A DNA stretch of 64,000 nt from Temnothorax longispinosus (GCF_030848805.1 NC_092358.1:11262433-11326432), one strand, 5' to 3'; counted from the first letter of the stretch, positions 1 through 11,400 are shown. Numbers and translations: made by a program. The notes: a model not told the origin generated them from the letters alone.

Positions 1-1341
1 GAAAAATTAAGATTGGACACGAGACGGATTAGACTCGGGTTAATTAATAACGTTACTCTGCAAACTGAAGGGTTTAATCGAATTACCGAAATCTCATAAT
101 TACGTATTGATTACTTCGTACTTCGAATAATATAACGTTATCTATATTCGGAGCTGGATCGATCGAAATGCGGTCCAACGAACCAGACTTCTTCGAGCGT
201 GTTGATAAAACCTTCTACGAGGTCTTCTTTCTTTTTTTTTGTTATCTTCCATAGTGTTTGGTGCACACGGGTTATAGAGGTCATTTCTTTGTGTTCTGGT
301 AATTTAATACTCCACGGTTTGAGTGCAATATTCGAACAGTTTCAACGCGAAAACGACGCTAAATTTAATCCTAAGCAGTTTAAGTAAGGGTTTAAGCAAG
401 TCCATATGACCTATGAGAGTATTGGATTCTGTGAAATATCTGACACACTTAATATTTTTTCGTAAAACTAGATATTTTACACTAATGCTTTTTCTTTTAA
501 ATTATATATGTAGAGAAAAGTCCCCTATTACGAGATAGGCTCCTAATATGCGATAGCGAGGTTTCTGCTAAACTAATAGGTTCTATCTATTGGTTTCATC
601 ATGAATTATTGCCCTTAGAGTAAAAACCTATTTAGTGGAAAATTCATTATTCGATCGTGCGTGCACTCGCTTACTACAGTTTTTAATTCTGCACATAAAC
701 TTTCGGCAATCACGCAAAATAAATGTGGTATCTCATAATAGGGGACTTTCCTCTATATTATTATTTATTTATATAATTCTATTAATTTTGAAAATTGGAT
801 AGAAATTAATCCAATATTTTTCTATGAAAAAGTATTTTTATTATTTTGTATTGTCTCTCTTGGGACAGTCGTGGCCAGTGCGACCGTACGAGAGCGTAAT
901 TTCACGATATTCGTTTTTAAAAACAGCGAAACATTTAAATAGTGTTTACGGTTAATTTCGAACAAAATACGTGGCGCTGCGCGAATAAGTCATTTACGGT
1001 TTTTAACAATTTAAACGCGATCACGCGATTGATAGGCAATTCACGTACGTACTAGTGTCGATTTGAAACAGGCCATCACCAAAAGCGATCAAAGATCTTG
1101 CAAAATTGATCCGTGCCTTTGATGGATATATATTAGAAAGCCAGAAACGCGCGATGTATTCACCATCCTGCCACAATTCTTATCATTAACGCTTAAATTC
1201 ACTGAAAGTGACGTAGCCTCCGGCAAGAAAAACTTATATCTACATTCTACAATGAATCACGAGATCTCGCTTCGTACCGTTGATTCCGAGATACACCGTC
1301 ACGAGATAAGCGCGCTGTAAAACTTCGTCAAAAACGCGTAC
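1..1341. other. Flank or intron of the left-edge gene
   Basis: No coding exon is recognisable here. If the exon ending at 1342 is real, this is the start of its first intron on the minus strand. The stretch is AT-rich and contains the inverted-repeat element listed separately at 512-754. The short open frames present have neither splice context nor recognisable protein character. Confidence 0.4.
512..754. repeat. Inverted-repeat (MITE-like) element, 243 bp
   Basis: Two inverted arms of about 26 bp face each other: the left at 512-537 begins AGAGAAAAGTCCCCTATTA, and the right at 729-754 is its reverse complement with about two mismatches. The 190-bp interior has no coding capacity. This is the shape of a short non-autonomous DNA transposon. 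No clear target-site duplication could be assigned, because both flanks are simple TA-rich sequence, so the ends may be off by a few bases. Confidence 0.6.
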
Positions 1342-1426
1342 CTGGTATGGGAGCATTGAGGAAGGCCTGGTTGCTCGCCACGAGGAACGAGACGATGACG
1401 AAGAGGCACCACGCGAGAACGATCAT
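1342..1426 (-). CDS. First coding exon of a secreted protein (partial)
   Basis: On the minus strand an ATG at 1426-1424 opens a 28-codon segment that reads as a signal peptide: MIVLAW, a hydrophobic core CLFVIVSFLVA, then SNQAFLNAPIP. It ends at a strong donor, CAG|GTACGC, at 1342/1341, leaving one base of a split codon. An in-frame stop lies upstream near 1472 with no other ATG between, which supports this start. The product would enter the secretory pathway, with cleavage plausible after the VAS or NQA region. The remaining exons lie to the left, outside the window, so the family cannot be named; a peptide precursor, secreted enzyme or type I membrane protein all remain possible. A longer open frame overlaps in another phase, but it lacks hydrophobic signal character. 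Confidence 0.5.
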
Positions 1427-2688
1427 CCTGGATCGGATTGAGATCTCTGAGCAGCACCCGATATGCTCCGTTCAATCGACTTGTTGAACCGCTCGGCTGA
1501 GCTGATCCGTGCACCACGTTGACGTTCACGCGTGTACTTACGCGATCGTTGCTTGCGGAGCTAACGTGCGAGCGAAATTCGCGCGACGTTATTTATCATA
1601 CACACGCGACAAACGCGGAAGGAAAAAAAAAGCGAAGAAAGAAAAGAAAGAAAGAGGGCACGGTTTTTCGTTCGAAAAGCGAACGAACACGCTTTTCCAC
1701 TCTTTCTCTCATGTACTCTCACGGCGAGGCGCGCCGCGCGGACGACTCGGCTTCGCCGAGACTTCTCTCCGACCGGTTAGCCAGCAGTGAACTGCTCGTG
1801 TTCCTACCTCGGGTATCGTAATATACATAAAGTCGCCAGATAAGCCACGGCTGACACCCCACCACCACGGACGCGCCTCGTCGTGGGACGGCCCGTTTCT
1901 GCTCGCTCTCTGGTGCGCGCCGCTAAGGAGAGCTTGAAATCCTCGCCTCTCGAGTCTCGACGCGAGGCACAGCGTGGTTTCGCTCGTCTTTCCTGTCCCC
2001 TCCCCCCCCTGCTGTGGGACGATAGGTGTCACGACGCTTGTAATTCTTCATTGTGAGCATGTAATATTCTTCACTGTAATTACAATTAGCGTTCCTCGCA
2101 CCCTCGTTGATTAGTGCGCTCCAATTAACGATATATAGCCTGCGGCATTGCGGCATTTATATAAATAGACAATTTCAACGTAATTTTAAGTATCATATAC
2201 AATTAATGATGTTGTGTATCCTCGATTTAATCAGTATCTACAATCATCAATTTGATTGATATATCTTTCGTATATCTAGATTCTTGAAGCGCACAGCGGT
2301 TTTTTTCTTTTTTTTTTGAGATGTAAAATGTGCAAAGGAAGGAGCGGTCTGTTGAAGGTCACGTAACTTCAGATATACCAATGGCGTAGAGATGTTCACT
2401 TAACAGGTCTCTCGTTGATAGTTGGCGAGTCGATCGTCAAATGATGAAAAAAGACTATGTCCGACTGTATTATAAAAAGTCGCACAGTTTCTCTCAGTCA
2501 TGCTGTGAAAATATTGACACTGTCGATCTCAAAGTGTTAAGGTCACTTAATAGTCAATCAGTGAAACGGCTCGAAGTCCTCTCGTCATTGCACACAATAC
2601 GATTGCTATTATGCTTACTTCCGCGCTTGTTGATCTCGCCGAACTGCGCGTCGGATTTTTGACGAAACGCGGAGACGCGATTCGATCT
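1427..2688. other. Probable 5' UTR/promoter flank of the left-edge gene, no exon seen
   Basis: The part from about 1500 to 2000 is richer in G, C and CpG than its surroundings and has overlapping open frames on both strands, as CpG-rich DNA usually does. It lies just upstream of the signal-peptide exon on the minus strand, so it may hold the promoter and 5' UTR. No TATA box or initiator could be assigned with confidence. From 2050 to 2688 the sequence becomes AT-rich and featureless. Confidence 0.3.
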
Positions 2689-2693
2689 TTTAA

Positions 2694-3020
2694 GGACGTT
2701 CACCGGTCTTTATACTAGAGAAAATCGAAATTTTATAGATTTTTTTGAAACTGTGAATATACGTTAATTTAGGTGTGCTTTATGCGTGGTATAAATTTCA
2801 GTACCCCTTGCGGTATAAAAATCGAGATATTGAGCCTCAAAGTTTCAATTTTTGCCAAAATTTAGTAAAAGTTGAAACTTTGAGGCTCAGTATCTCGATT
2901 TTTATACCGCAAAAGGTACTGAAATTTATAACACATAAAGCACCTATTAACGTATATTCACAGTTTCAAGAAAATCTATAGAAAATCGATTTTCTCTAGT
3001 ATAAGGACCGGTGAACGTCC
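2694..3020. mobile_element. Foldback MITE, 327 bp, near-perfect palindrome
   Basis: Nearly the whole element is two inverted arms of about 155 bp. The left end reads GGACGTTCACCGGTCTTTAT and the right end mirrors it as ACCGGTGAACGTCC; the arms meet near 2860. TTTAA occurs directly before the left end (2689-2693) and directly after the right end (3021-3025), as expected for a target-site duplication. There is no open frame for a transposase, so it is non-autonomous. The superfamily is uncertain: a TTAA-like target recalls piggyBac, but the tips do not have the usual piggyBac CCC start. Confidence 0.8.
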
Positions 3021-3810
3021 TTTAAGGCGTCGGACGTGCGAACGTCATCTGAAATCCTCTTTCTCCGAGCTTACCGACGTTTCTATAAGCCTTCTCTCCT
3101 CCGTTCACACATACGCCTGCTCTTCGAATCGCACGACGGCAGATATCGTCATATTTCTTTACAGTATCGCCGTACGATTGAAAAAATTCGTCGGAAATAA
3201 TTTACGTGGCGCCTTTTCAGCTCACGGCTGTATCTTTACGCAATTCACACATGAAATGGCACGGAGAGACAACAGATATTTATAATTCTATAAAGTTACC
3301 GGAATTATAAATATTTAAAATTTTTTCTCTTTCTAGTGGCATTCCGTGCAGAAATAGTGGAAAGATATTCAGAAACTTATGTAGTAATCATAATAACTTC
3401 AACGAAAATTTCGTGTATCATGCTGCTCCAGTACAAAAAAATAGTAAACACTACATAATCTCTGTTTGTATGTACAAGAAAAATAATAAGAAAAAGAATT
3501 AGAAAATAATTAAAAGGATAATTTTTGCACTGTTTTTTTTTACAAAAAAATAAAGTCTGAGCAAATGTGAAAAATTTGCTTATATATATAAACATATTTT
3601 ATATACAATTATTACATTTATATATGATTATATATATGATTACATATAGGCAAATAAATGAATAATGCAAAAACAATAAAAAAACAATGCAAAAATTCTC
3701 ATTATTTTCTAATTCTATTTCTTATTATTTTTCTTATACATACGAACAGAGATTATACAAGAGAAAAAAAGTATATGTGGACATATTTTATATAATATTT
3801 TCTACAATAT

Positions 3811-4546
3811 CCCAGATAACACATACACGTTTCAGAAATGTTTTATTAGCGTTTTTCCGAAACGTTTTATAACCGATTTCTAGAAATGTTTCTCATGAGT
3901 AAAAATATCCATTCAAAAAACGTTCGATGAAACGTTTCTTTTCCAATAAAATAACGTTTAAAAAACTATTATAGAAACGGTTTGTTTTAATGATAAAAAG
4001 ATTTTAGATAGACATTTAAAATTCCTACTTTTCACGTCTTTTGAACGTGTTTATGACGTCTTTGAGTGAGAATGTTTTAGAAGCTTATTGCATATACCAT
4101 CTATGGCGTCTATTCTTTTTCGAAGAAATTCCTGAACTGGTGCACATTCGTGCAATAAGTTAAAGTGAAACAAAATATACTTGTCTCACTCTAACTTAAT
4201 TGCATTCTTGATGTGCACCAGTTCTGGATCAGTTGAAGGATTCTTCAAAACAGAACACACATATAAATGTTCTTTCAATGGCCACGTTCAGCAGAACGTT
4301 TATTTTGCAACTGTTGGAAGTTTTCTAAGCTCAGGTTTGTCCGATGACAAATAGATTAAGACCGGTAGAACAAAATTAATTTAAGTAAATAAGTGAATAT
4401 ATGTGCATGGATAAAATGATTTATTTTGTGCAATAATTAATGCAATATAAATTTAAATGTTTCAAAAAAGGCTATTAAAGCTATTATACATACATACATA
4501 CATATATATATTATTTTTTCTTATTATATATATATATATTTTTTCT

Positions 4547-4581
<35 letters not shown>

Positions 4582-5000
4582 TAATAGCTTTAATATAATT
4601 CCAGGTAGCACATATTAGTTTCATGTACGTTTTTTGAACGAAATACATAGTTTCATAACCGTAAAGAACCATTAAGAAACGTTTGAACAAAAATGTTTTT
4701 GAAACCATGATTTAAAAAACATATTTTTTACGTTTCTACAGTTAACAAAAATACCTATTTACATTTTTCCTTTCAAAATTATAATTTGCTTTTATCTATA
4801 TGTATATATATATATATATAATTTTGAAAGGAAAAATGTAAATAGGTATTTTTGTTAACTGTAGAAACGTAAAAAATATGTTTTTTAAATCATGGTTTCA
4901 AAAACATTTTTGTTCAAACGTTTCTTAATGGTTCTTTACGGTTATGAAACTATGTATTTCGTTCAAAAAACGTACATGAAACTAATATGTGCTACCTGGG
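3811..5000. repeat. Dispersed repeat, copy A (1.19 kb)
   Basis: The left end (CCCAGATAACACATA) and the right end (GTGCTACCTGGG) are imperfect inverted repeats. From 3811 to about 4490 it matches copy B (61,291 onward) almost base for base, including runs of AAACGTTT-type motifs and an internal stem with arms at 4134-4147 and 4211-4224. The last 185 bp also match copy B. Unlike copy B, it has a TA-rich microsatellite and an inverted extra copy of the right terminus inserted between these parts. No transposase is encoded, so it looks like a non-autonomous DNA transposon family. AT occurs just outside each end; a longer target duplication is not visible. Confidence 0.75.
4603..5000. repeat. Near-perfect 398-bp palindrome inside copy A
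   Basis: The segment starting CCAGGTAGCACATATTAG at 4603 is the reverse complement of the segment ending at 5000. Arms of about 185 bp are separated by a short TA-rich spacer (about 4790-4815). Each arm is the right-terminal part of the repeat family, so two right ends lie head to head. The same short peptide (beginning MVSKTFLFKR) is therefore readable on both strands; this is a by-product of the symmetry and not a gene. Confidence 0.8.
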
Positions 5001-6462
5001 ATTATATGATTACTAGTATGATTATATTGATTATATATATTTATATATGTTTATATGAAAAATTGTTCACTGGCATGCCTTCTAAAAACAGATGCGCATT
5101 TTCTGCTCCGATGGAAATAAACAAAAAAATCTTGCGTAAATTATACATACAGTTTTTTCGATAAGATTTGGCATATGTTTTACCGATACGACGCAATGCG
5201 TTCGAGAGGTAATGATTAATGAGAATCATATGATGTATTTCTGCCGATAAGAAAATCATTCAGTCATGATGATGAAAAGGCTTTATTTTTCATGAAACGA
5301 TAAATGCTGTAGAAAAGAGTGAGAAAACTCAATGAAAATCCCGTTGCGTCATTTTCCTCGGAAGTATTATATAGTCGTCGCAATTAATTATGACGTTATG
5401 CGTATATTACCTTACGTTGCTGCATTATCCGCGCAGATGCAGCGCTGAAATAAAAACAATGTAAAATTGTTTTCCGATCGAATATTTTTATTACTTTTAA
5501 AACCTCTTCTGCCAATAGTCGTGCTAATCCGACCGCGAACGATCGTGACGATCGACTAAAAATATTGTAATATTGATACCTGCATCGTTCTTTCGTGTCA
5601 TCGTCCATCCACGCGATAAGGCTGATCCGCAAACAATTATTTTCTACCGCCATCACAATGGCTTTAAAATTGAAATAATAGACCTTGATACGCGATATCT
5701 TTAATATGTGATCTTATCTAGCATTATTCTCAGAATTCATCGTTGAGGTCATCATCCTGATCCGAGACAACATCTGAGACACAACAGAACCGAACGTGAA
5801 ATGCATGTTACGAGAGATATACAAAAGAGAGATACATATAAAATCAATTCTACATGATATTATACTATATTTTTATATCTTTCTCTTTTTTTCTCTTTTA
5901 GGGTGTTGTAATTTTATTTTTACATCTTATTTTATTTTACTTATTCGTTTTTTTTTAAAGACCGATTATAATTCCGATGCTTTAATATTTTTAACGACAC
6001 GTCGCGGTCGTTCGGAAAACCTCACATTTTCCACCAAATAGACCTTGACGATAAATGAACATCTTTATCGTTGCGGCTCTTATGTCATTGTTATGTTACT
6101 TGTTGTGATGTCATCGCTGATCTAATGCCACGGCCAAGACCTGTTGAGAACGAGCTGCAAGATGAATTGATAGAACATTCGCGTTTTGGAATCGGAAGAA
6201 TAGGAGATTCGAAATCTAGACCCCATTTCCACCAGATATTACAGAACATCGAGCAAACGAACGAAAAAGAACACAGACATTACACGCTTTTTAACTAATG
6301 ATAGACAGTAGACGCATCTTTATTTATCGTCAAAGACAAACACGAGAAACAAAAGTAAAAAAATAGGCTACAAAAGCAGGGCTACAAAAACAACTGCATT
6401 TTATCTCATAAATCTTCGTCCCACCGATACCTGTAGGTCTATTATGTATTTATAGAACTCTT
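5001..6462. other. Intergenic, no gene recognised
   Basis: AT-rich DNA with only short open frames that lack codon bias, splice context or recognisable motifs. Nothing else could be supported. Confidence 0.4.
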
Positions 6463-6618
6463 AACAACAGAGCCGTTGAAAGTCACAGAATAGAACTGCA
6501 GGTCATTTTTGACCCATGAAAAGAAAATATTCCCAAAATGCTAAATATATGTATTGCCTTCTCATGGATAAAAAATAACCTGCTGTTCTATTCTGTGACT
6601 TTCAATGATTCTGTTGTT
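6463..6618. repeat. Foldback element, 156 bp
   Basis: The left end AACAACAGAGCCGTTGAAAG and the right end, reverse complement AACAACAGAATCATTGAAAG, pair over more than 50 bp, including the shared GTCACAGAATAGAAC block. The loop is AT-rich and non-coding. It lies about 150 bp upstream of a hAT remnant, but its termini are not obviously those of that transposon. No certain target duplication was seen. Confidence 0.65.
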
Positions 6619-6771
6619 CAGGCCCTAGGGTTGTCAAGTGTCCGGTTTTGAACCAGACTGTCAGGTTTTCAGGAGTCTTGTCCGGTGTCCGGTTAAAAAA
6701 TCAAACCGGGCATCTTAAGTCGGTTTTTAAGTATACCCTATTATACTTAATACATTTGAGTATATTAAAAT

Positions 6772-7325
6772 TTGTCAAGGGATGGAAGAAATTTATTTGA
6801 ACAAAATGCTACCAATTTTTTATCTTCATGGATTTCTTATTTTGAGAAATGGTATAATTTCAAAGATAGCCCGTTCCATTTTTCAAATCTTTGTCTGTCA
6901 AAACTTGATTCATTAAAAGATATTATAAAGACAACAGAAGTTCTCAAATTACAATTTGATGGAGATCAGTTATATGAAGAGTATAGAATATTAAAAATGA
7001 TGTTGCTCATCATATTTACAAATAACTTACTAAAAATAGTTTAGGCTGTACTTTCAATACCAACAAGTAATGCTTTCCCGAAGGAGTGTTCAGCTTATGC
7101 CCGTTTTCACCAACGTCATTTAACTTTAAGCTTAGTTGTAACTCATTGTCTCTTTCTAACAGTCTCCCTTAGAAAGAGACGAAGAGAGTGAGTTAAACTA
7201 AGGTTAAACTTAAACGACGTTGGTGAAAACGAGCATTGATGGAACAAATATAGACAAAGTCAAGAAACAGAATGAAAGTTGAATTTGTCAAAGCTGAAAT
7301 ATTTACTGACATAAATTTTAACATG
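6772..7325 (+). pseudogene. hAT-family transposase, C-terminal fragment, broken
   Basis: The reading frame carries SWISYFEKWY, LKLQFDGDQLYEEYRILK and then VLSIPTSNAFP. The last is the hallmark of the hAT C-terminal dimerisation region (usually followed by ERVFS). After the insertion at 7098-7235 it resumes with RNRMKVEFVKAEIF, the usual tail of this transposase group. The copy is dead: an in-frame TAG just before the VLSIPTS motif, a one-base deletion directly after NAFP, a 138-bp MITE insertion inside the VFSL/M motif, and a further TAG two codons beyond the MITE. The N-terminal BED finger and catalytic region were not found upstream, so this is a truncated relic. hAT enzymes cut and paste DNA in the nucleus; this copy can no longer do so. 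Confidence 0.75.
7098..7235. mobile_element. MITE, 138 bp, inserted into the hAT pseudogene
   Basis: The termini are inverted repeats: TGCCCGTTTTCACCAACGTC on the left and its near mirror ending ACGTTGGTGAAAACGAGCA on the right. The arms are about 60 bp and pair almost end to end. TTA precedes and TTG follows the element; with one removed, the host transposase frame reads VFSL-M without interruption. The duplicated target is therefore three bases with one later change. A three-base TWA-type target suggests the PIF/Harbinger superfamily, but the assignment rests only on that. It is non-coding. Confidence 0.75.
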
Positions 7326-8233
7326 TTACGTAATGAATTCGTAACTATGCCTGATCTAAACCTAATCAATTACGCAGTAACAAGTACGAAAAAATACAAC
7401 TTTAATTAATAATTTAATAATTTAATTAAAGTCTAGGCTCATAAAATAAACTTTTCGAGAACTCTGTTTTTAAAACTGTCTAGATAACAATATTATAAGT
7501 AATTTCTTATAATTCAAACCCAAGCTATCGATTGAGTCTACTTAGAACTTGATCGATTGAGCGGTTATTGAGATCTCAAAATCTCGGGTACTCGCAACTC
7601 GTGCGTTCGCGTAAAAGAGTCACGGTGCGGTCTCGCTTCGCGTGTACTTGGCGCGAGACACTAACGTGTCTCTTGATTAAATTTTTATTTAATATAATTT
7701 TCTAATTTTATGATTATTATTTCTGTTCGGTTTTGTCCGGTTCGGTTTTGTTACCAAAAGTAAATCTTTACCTAAAAAAAAAGAAATGTTGATATTCCTA
7801 ATGTTGGTATTATAATTCCAAGGAAATTCCAAAGAAAAAGATTGTGTTTCACTAAACTTAGTTTATGTAATATAGCTATCTATAGTTTACGTAACGTTTA
7901 CTATATAGATAAATAATAAATCAAGAATAATGTTGAAAATAAAAGTTTTAGTTTTAAAGTTTTAAAAAAGCAGAAACCGTGCAACCAGAAATCGAGACTA
8001 TACAAAAGAATATAAATTGAATACCATAAATAATTACAGAGAATTTGTTATTAAACGTAAACTAACGAAAAGTTACTACGAGAGCATGAAAAAAGTGTAA
8101 GAATGCAAGTAATGGATAACGAAAGTATTGATATATCTTTTTGCTGTAGAGAATTATACTGTTAACAAATCGATTTATCTTGAAATATATCAGTCCTCGG
8201 ACTAGGTACTGCGATTACTGCAAGAAAATATTT
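7326..8233. other. Intergenic, decayed sequence, no gene seen
   Basis: AT-rich sequence following the hAT relic. A few codons after 7325 may still belong to the transposase tail, but no motif is left to anchor them. Short CCGGTT-type motifs occur near 6640-6690 and again near 7725-7750, on either side of the hAT relic, and could be remnants of the parent element's subterminal repeats; this is speculative. Confidence 0.3.
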
Positions 8234-8441
8234 TCATTGTACTTCAGGATTTTCATTGTTCTCATTCGTTGGATATGAAATAGTGTCGTCTATTTGGTCT
8301 ACAATCATTTCGACTGTCTGCTCTAATAGTCGAAATTTAGAAAAGAAATTGAGAACATCTAATTCACCAAAATATTTTAGATCTTCTTATAAATTCTTCA
8401 TCACTGCTATAAATGTTCACATCACAATTATCGAAATCCAT
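8234..8441 (-). pseudogene. PIF/Harbinger transposase, N-terminal fragment, frameshifted
   Basis: On the minus strand an ATG at 8441-8439 starts MDFDNCDVNIYSSDEEF and stops after 25 codons. An overlapping frame continues with FFSKFRLLEQTVEMIVDQI and then YPTNENN. The pattern FxxxFRLxxxTV...I...YPTxxNN resembles the start of HARBI1-like nucleases, in front of the usual alignment block that leads to the catalytic core. A frameshift separates the two pieces, and the following helix (normally LLxALRFYATG) and the DDE core are absent, so it is a short dead fragment. The identification is from the pattern alone and is moderate. Confidence 0.45.
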
Positions 8442-11400
8442 GTTGCTTAATAATACACACAAAACTCAAATTCTATTCACTTCAGCTTATAACTTTTATA
8501 AAAGAGTTATAAGATGGGTTATGATCTTCTAGTAAACGTAAAACCAGAAGTTAACCAGTGAATTTTCTGATAGTAAAAGTTAGCGCTACGAAGTTATTAG
8601 TTTAGTAATCAATCATGAACTGGAAAACGCAATTTTTATTTTAAACTTTAGGTTAAGCCTAAACTACAAGTTAACCAGAGAATAAAAAACCGGGCCTAAG
8701 CAAACACGGCAGCTGTTAAGAGAAAGTAAATTCACGTATTCGATACATTTCGCTTTCATCATTGTGCGTTTTCACAGTTAGTATGTTAAGTGGCTTAGTA
8801 GTATGTAAGTTTATTAATAGGTGTTAATAAATGTTAAGAATTATTACTCATTAATTATTTATATTATTTAAATTATTTTATTACCTTAATTTATACATTT
8901 TTTTTAATAGAAGAAAATATTAATATATCTTCAGAATTTTATATCTACACATGCACGCAAATAAATAAATTTAAAATTCTATTTTAAAACTGCAATTTAT
9001 TAAAAAATACATAGTATCAAATAATAAAAGCGTGCCCGTAGCATATATATGTTTGTAATATTCTATTGTATATAAAAAATGTAGTTCCAGATTACTTGCA
9101 AAAATTTTTCATTGAGTAAAGTACTTCACATGAGCATGTTCGAGAAAAAAGGCTATTGTTCTCCTTTAATTCTAAAAGTCGATTCTCGAATTAATCAATT
9201 ATCATCTATAACTTTTTAAATATCATTAATTTGAATATCAACATAAATCCGAAACTAGATAGTTAACTTTGCATCGGGACTTTGCCACAAAACAGATTCT
9301 ATATATACATATAGAGAAGAGGATTATATTTCTATTCTTAAATAAGCGACGAAGACAAAAATTAAATCATCGAACGAAATAATCGATTTTCCTTTGCGTT
9401 ATTTATCGCAATGTGCAAAACTTTGATTCGACGGACGTTATTTGAATTTTCGTCTCTCCGAGTCATATTTAGTCGTCCGCAAATCCAAACGTCACCACAC
9501 GCCGGTAAATCACTGCAGTAAACCACTGAATTAACATAATCTTTTCGTTTGCGTGTGTATACAGTTGCGCCTGTACGCGCTAATTCCTAGCCAAGTATTT
9601 TCGCACAAGTAAAGCCGGGACTTAACATTTCATACACCTTATCGTGACAACAGAAGCGCAATTATATAAACCACTGCGCATAATACAACACAGTAAACAA
9701 CATATTTTTGTATGTAATAACAATTCGTGGAATTGCGTGCACAAACATGTGCGTCAAGCCGACGCATTGTCTATGCAGTTCCACGCGCATCAGTATTTTC
9801 AGTTTATGGCACGCAGCTACTTGTTGCTATTCCCAGCAGGCGACGAATGGATTGACATATACTATTGCTTATTCATACAGCACGAGGCATGCATTGCTAA
9901 ATTGATTCTTCTGAGTTTTATCGATTTGTTGACGAGAAGAATCCGCGCTAAACTTGCAACCACATCGTATATAATGAAATATAAATAAAATTGACAGGAA
10001 AAAATATCCCCTTCTCGGATAACGGAAGTACATTTTTGGTATTCTTAAAATAAATTAATGAGTTCCACTCTAAAAGTGAATAACTGAATAATGAAATATT
10101 TTTTTTATCATGTTGCTATATTAAAAAGGAGAGATTTAAGACTGTTCTCTAACTGTTCAAGAGACCAATATGGTAAAATAGCTCGGAATCGTATAACGGT
10201 TCGCGATCGACGTATCTCTCTTTCTCTCAACCACTTCTTTTTTTTCTCCATCCTTTCATAATTCTTCCCTCCTTCACGCGGTATTACGCGAGTGTCACGC
10301 GTCGAGACTAACTTATACGATTTGACATAGAGCTACTGGCGGTAACGAGCCACCTGGAACGAGACTTAACAAGCATCTCACATTTCTATGATGTATCTCA
10401 CGGTGTTAACGTAGTGAGCGATACGTCCGCGATGATATTTATCACGGTTTTTCAAGACCGTCCACTGCGCGATGACGGGGGAATTTCGGCAGCATGAAAG
10501 ATCTCACCGCTACCCAATCTCGATTATACCGAACTTGTCAGGTATAATTCGCAGTGTCGATGTAAAAAAAAAAAAAGAGAGCGTATTGACGCACCAGCAT
10601 ATCATTGGACTAACGATACATATAAATGATGTAAGAGTTAATCGACAGACGAACGTCGAAGCGCAATTAATCTCTTATTATTTTTTTCTTTCTTTTGCAT
10701 TTTATATCCTGTTGATTCACGAATGCAAAACGGAAATGTATGTACGTAAACGAGAAGTTAAGCGCAAGATATGGTAACTGACGTTCGATTAAAATTTATT
10801 ATTGGTGATTGAAATTTATTGTCGTACGTCTCGCGTCATATGAAGTGTTTGGTAATCAGGTGCGATTAGAAAAATATTCTTTTGCTTCCTCATAGAGGAA
10901 GCTTTGTTTTTTTTATTGCAGACAATATCAAATACGCTCTTTTTCTTTTCTTTTCACGGAGATGGTGTGTGTTGACAGATGAGGAGTTTGAGTTTTGCAA
11001 TGTAACGTATCGCTCGTCTGGCTGATTTTCTTGACTAAATTTCAAATACCTACCTAGAGGAAAGTTCAACGTGGATATTTCATGAAGCTTCTCGTCAGGC
11101 TTAGTTTCGTGGCTTTCTTGTCACGCATCGGACTCACGCTCGTTGGACCGCGGCGTTTCAGCGCTGCATCCACTGTTGTCTTATGCTAATCTGAAGACCT
11201 GACATTTTCGCATTACGCAATGCTCGCGCACGATATCTAAATTCCCTCTCTCTCTCTCTCTCGCGCGCGCGATGTACCGTACATTATCCCGTCGTCATCC
11301 GCCGATCATCAAATACGCGCCTATCAAATATGCGCCTGTTAAATATTCTGGGTAATCATATATACCTCTGATATCGCGATACACCCTGTTTCGGAAACTT

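Noticed and set aside
1299..1529. 76-codon minus-strand frame over the signal-peptide exon
   Set aside because: Different phase from the hydrophobic signal sequence; charged and low in hydrophobic order, and it runs through the good donor site.
4511..5164. The same 36-residue open frame (MVSKTFLFKR...) on both strands
   Set aside because: It is produced by the 398-bp palindrome in repeat copy A; both frames are the same DNA arm read in mirror image and run into TA repeat or unrelated sequence.
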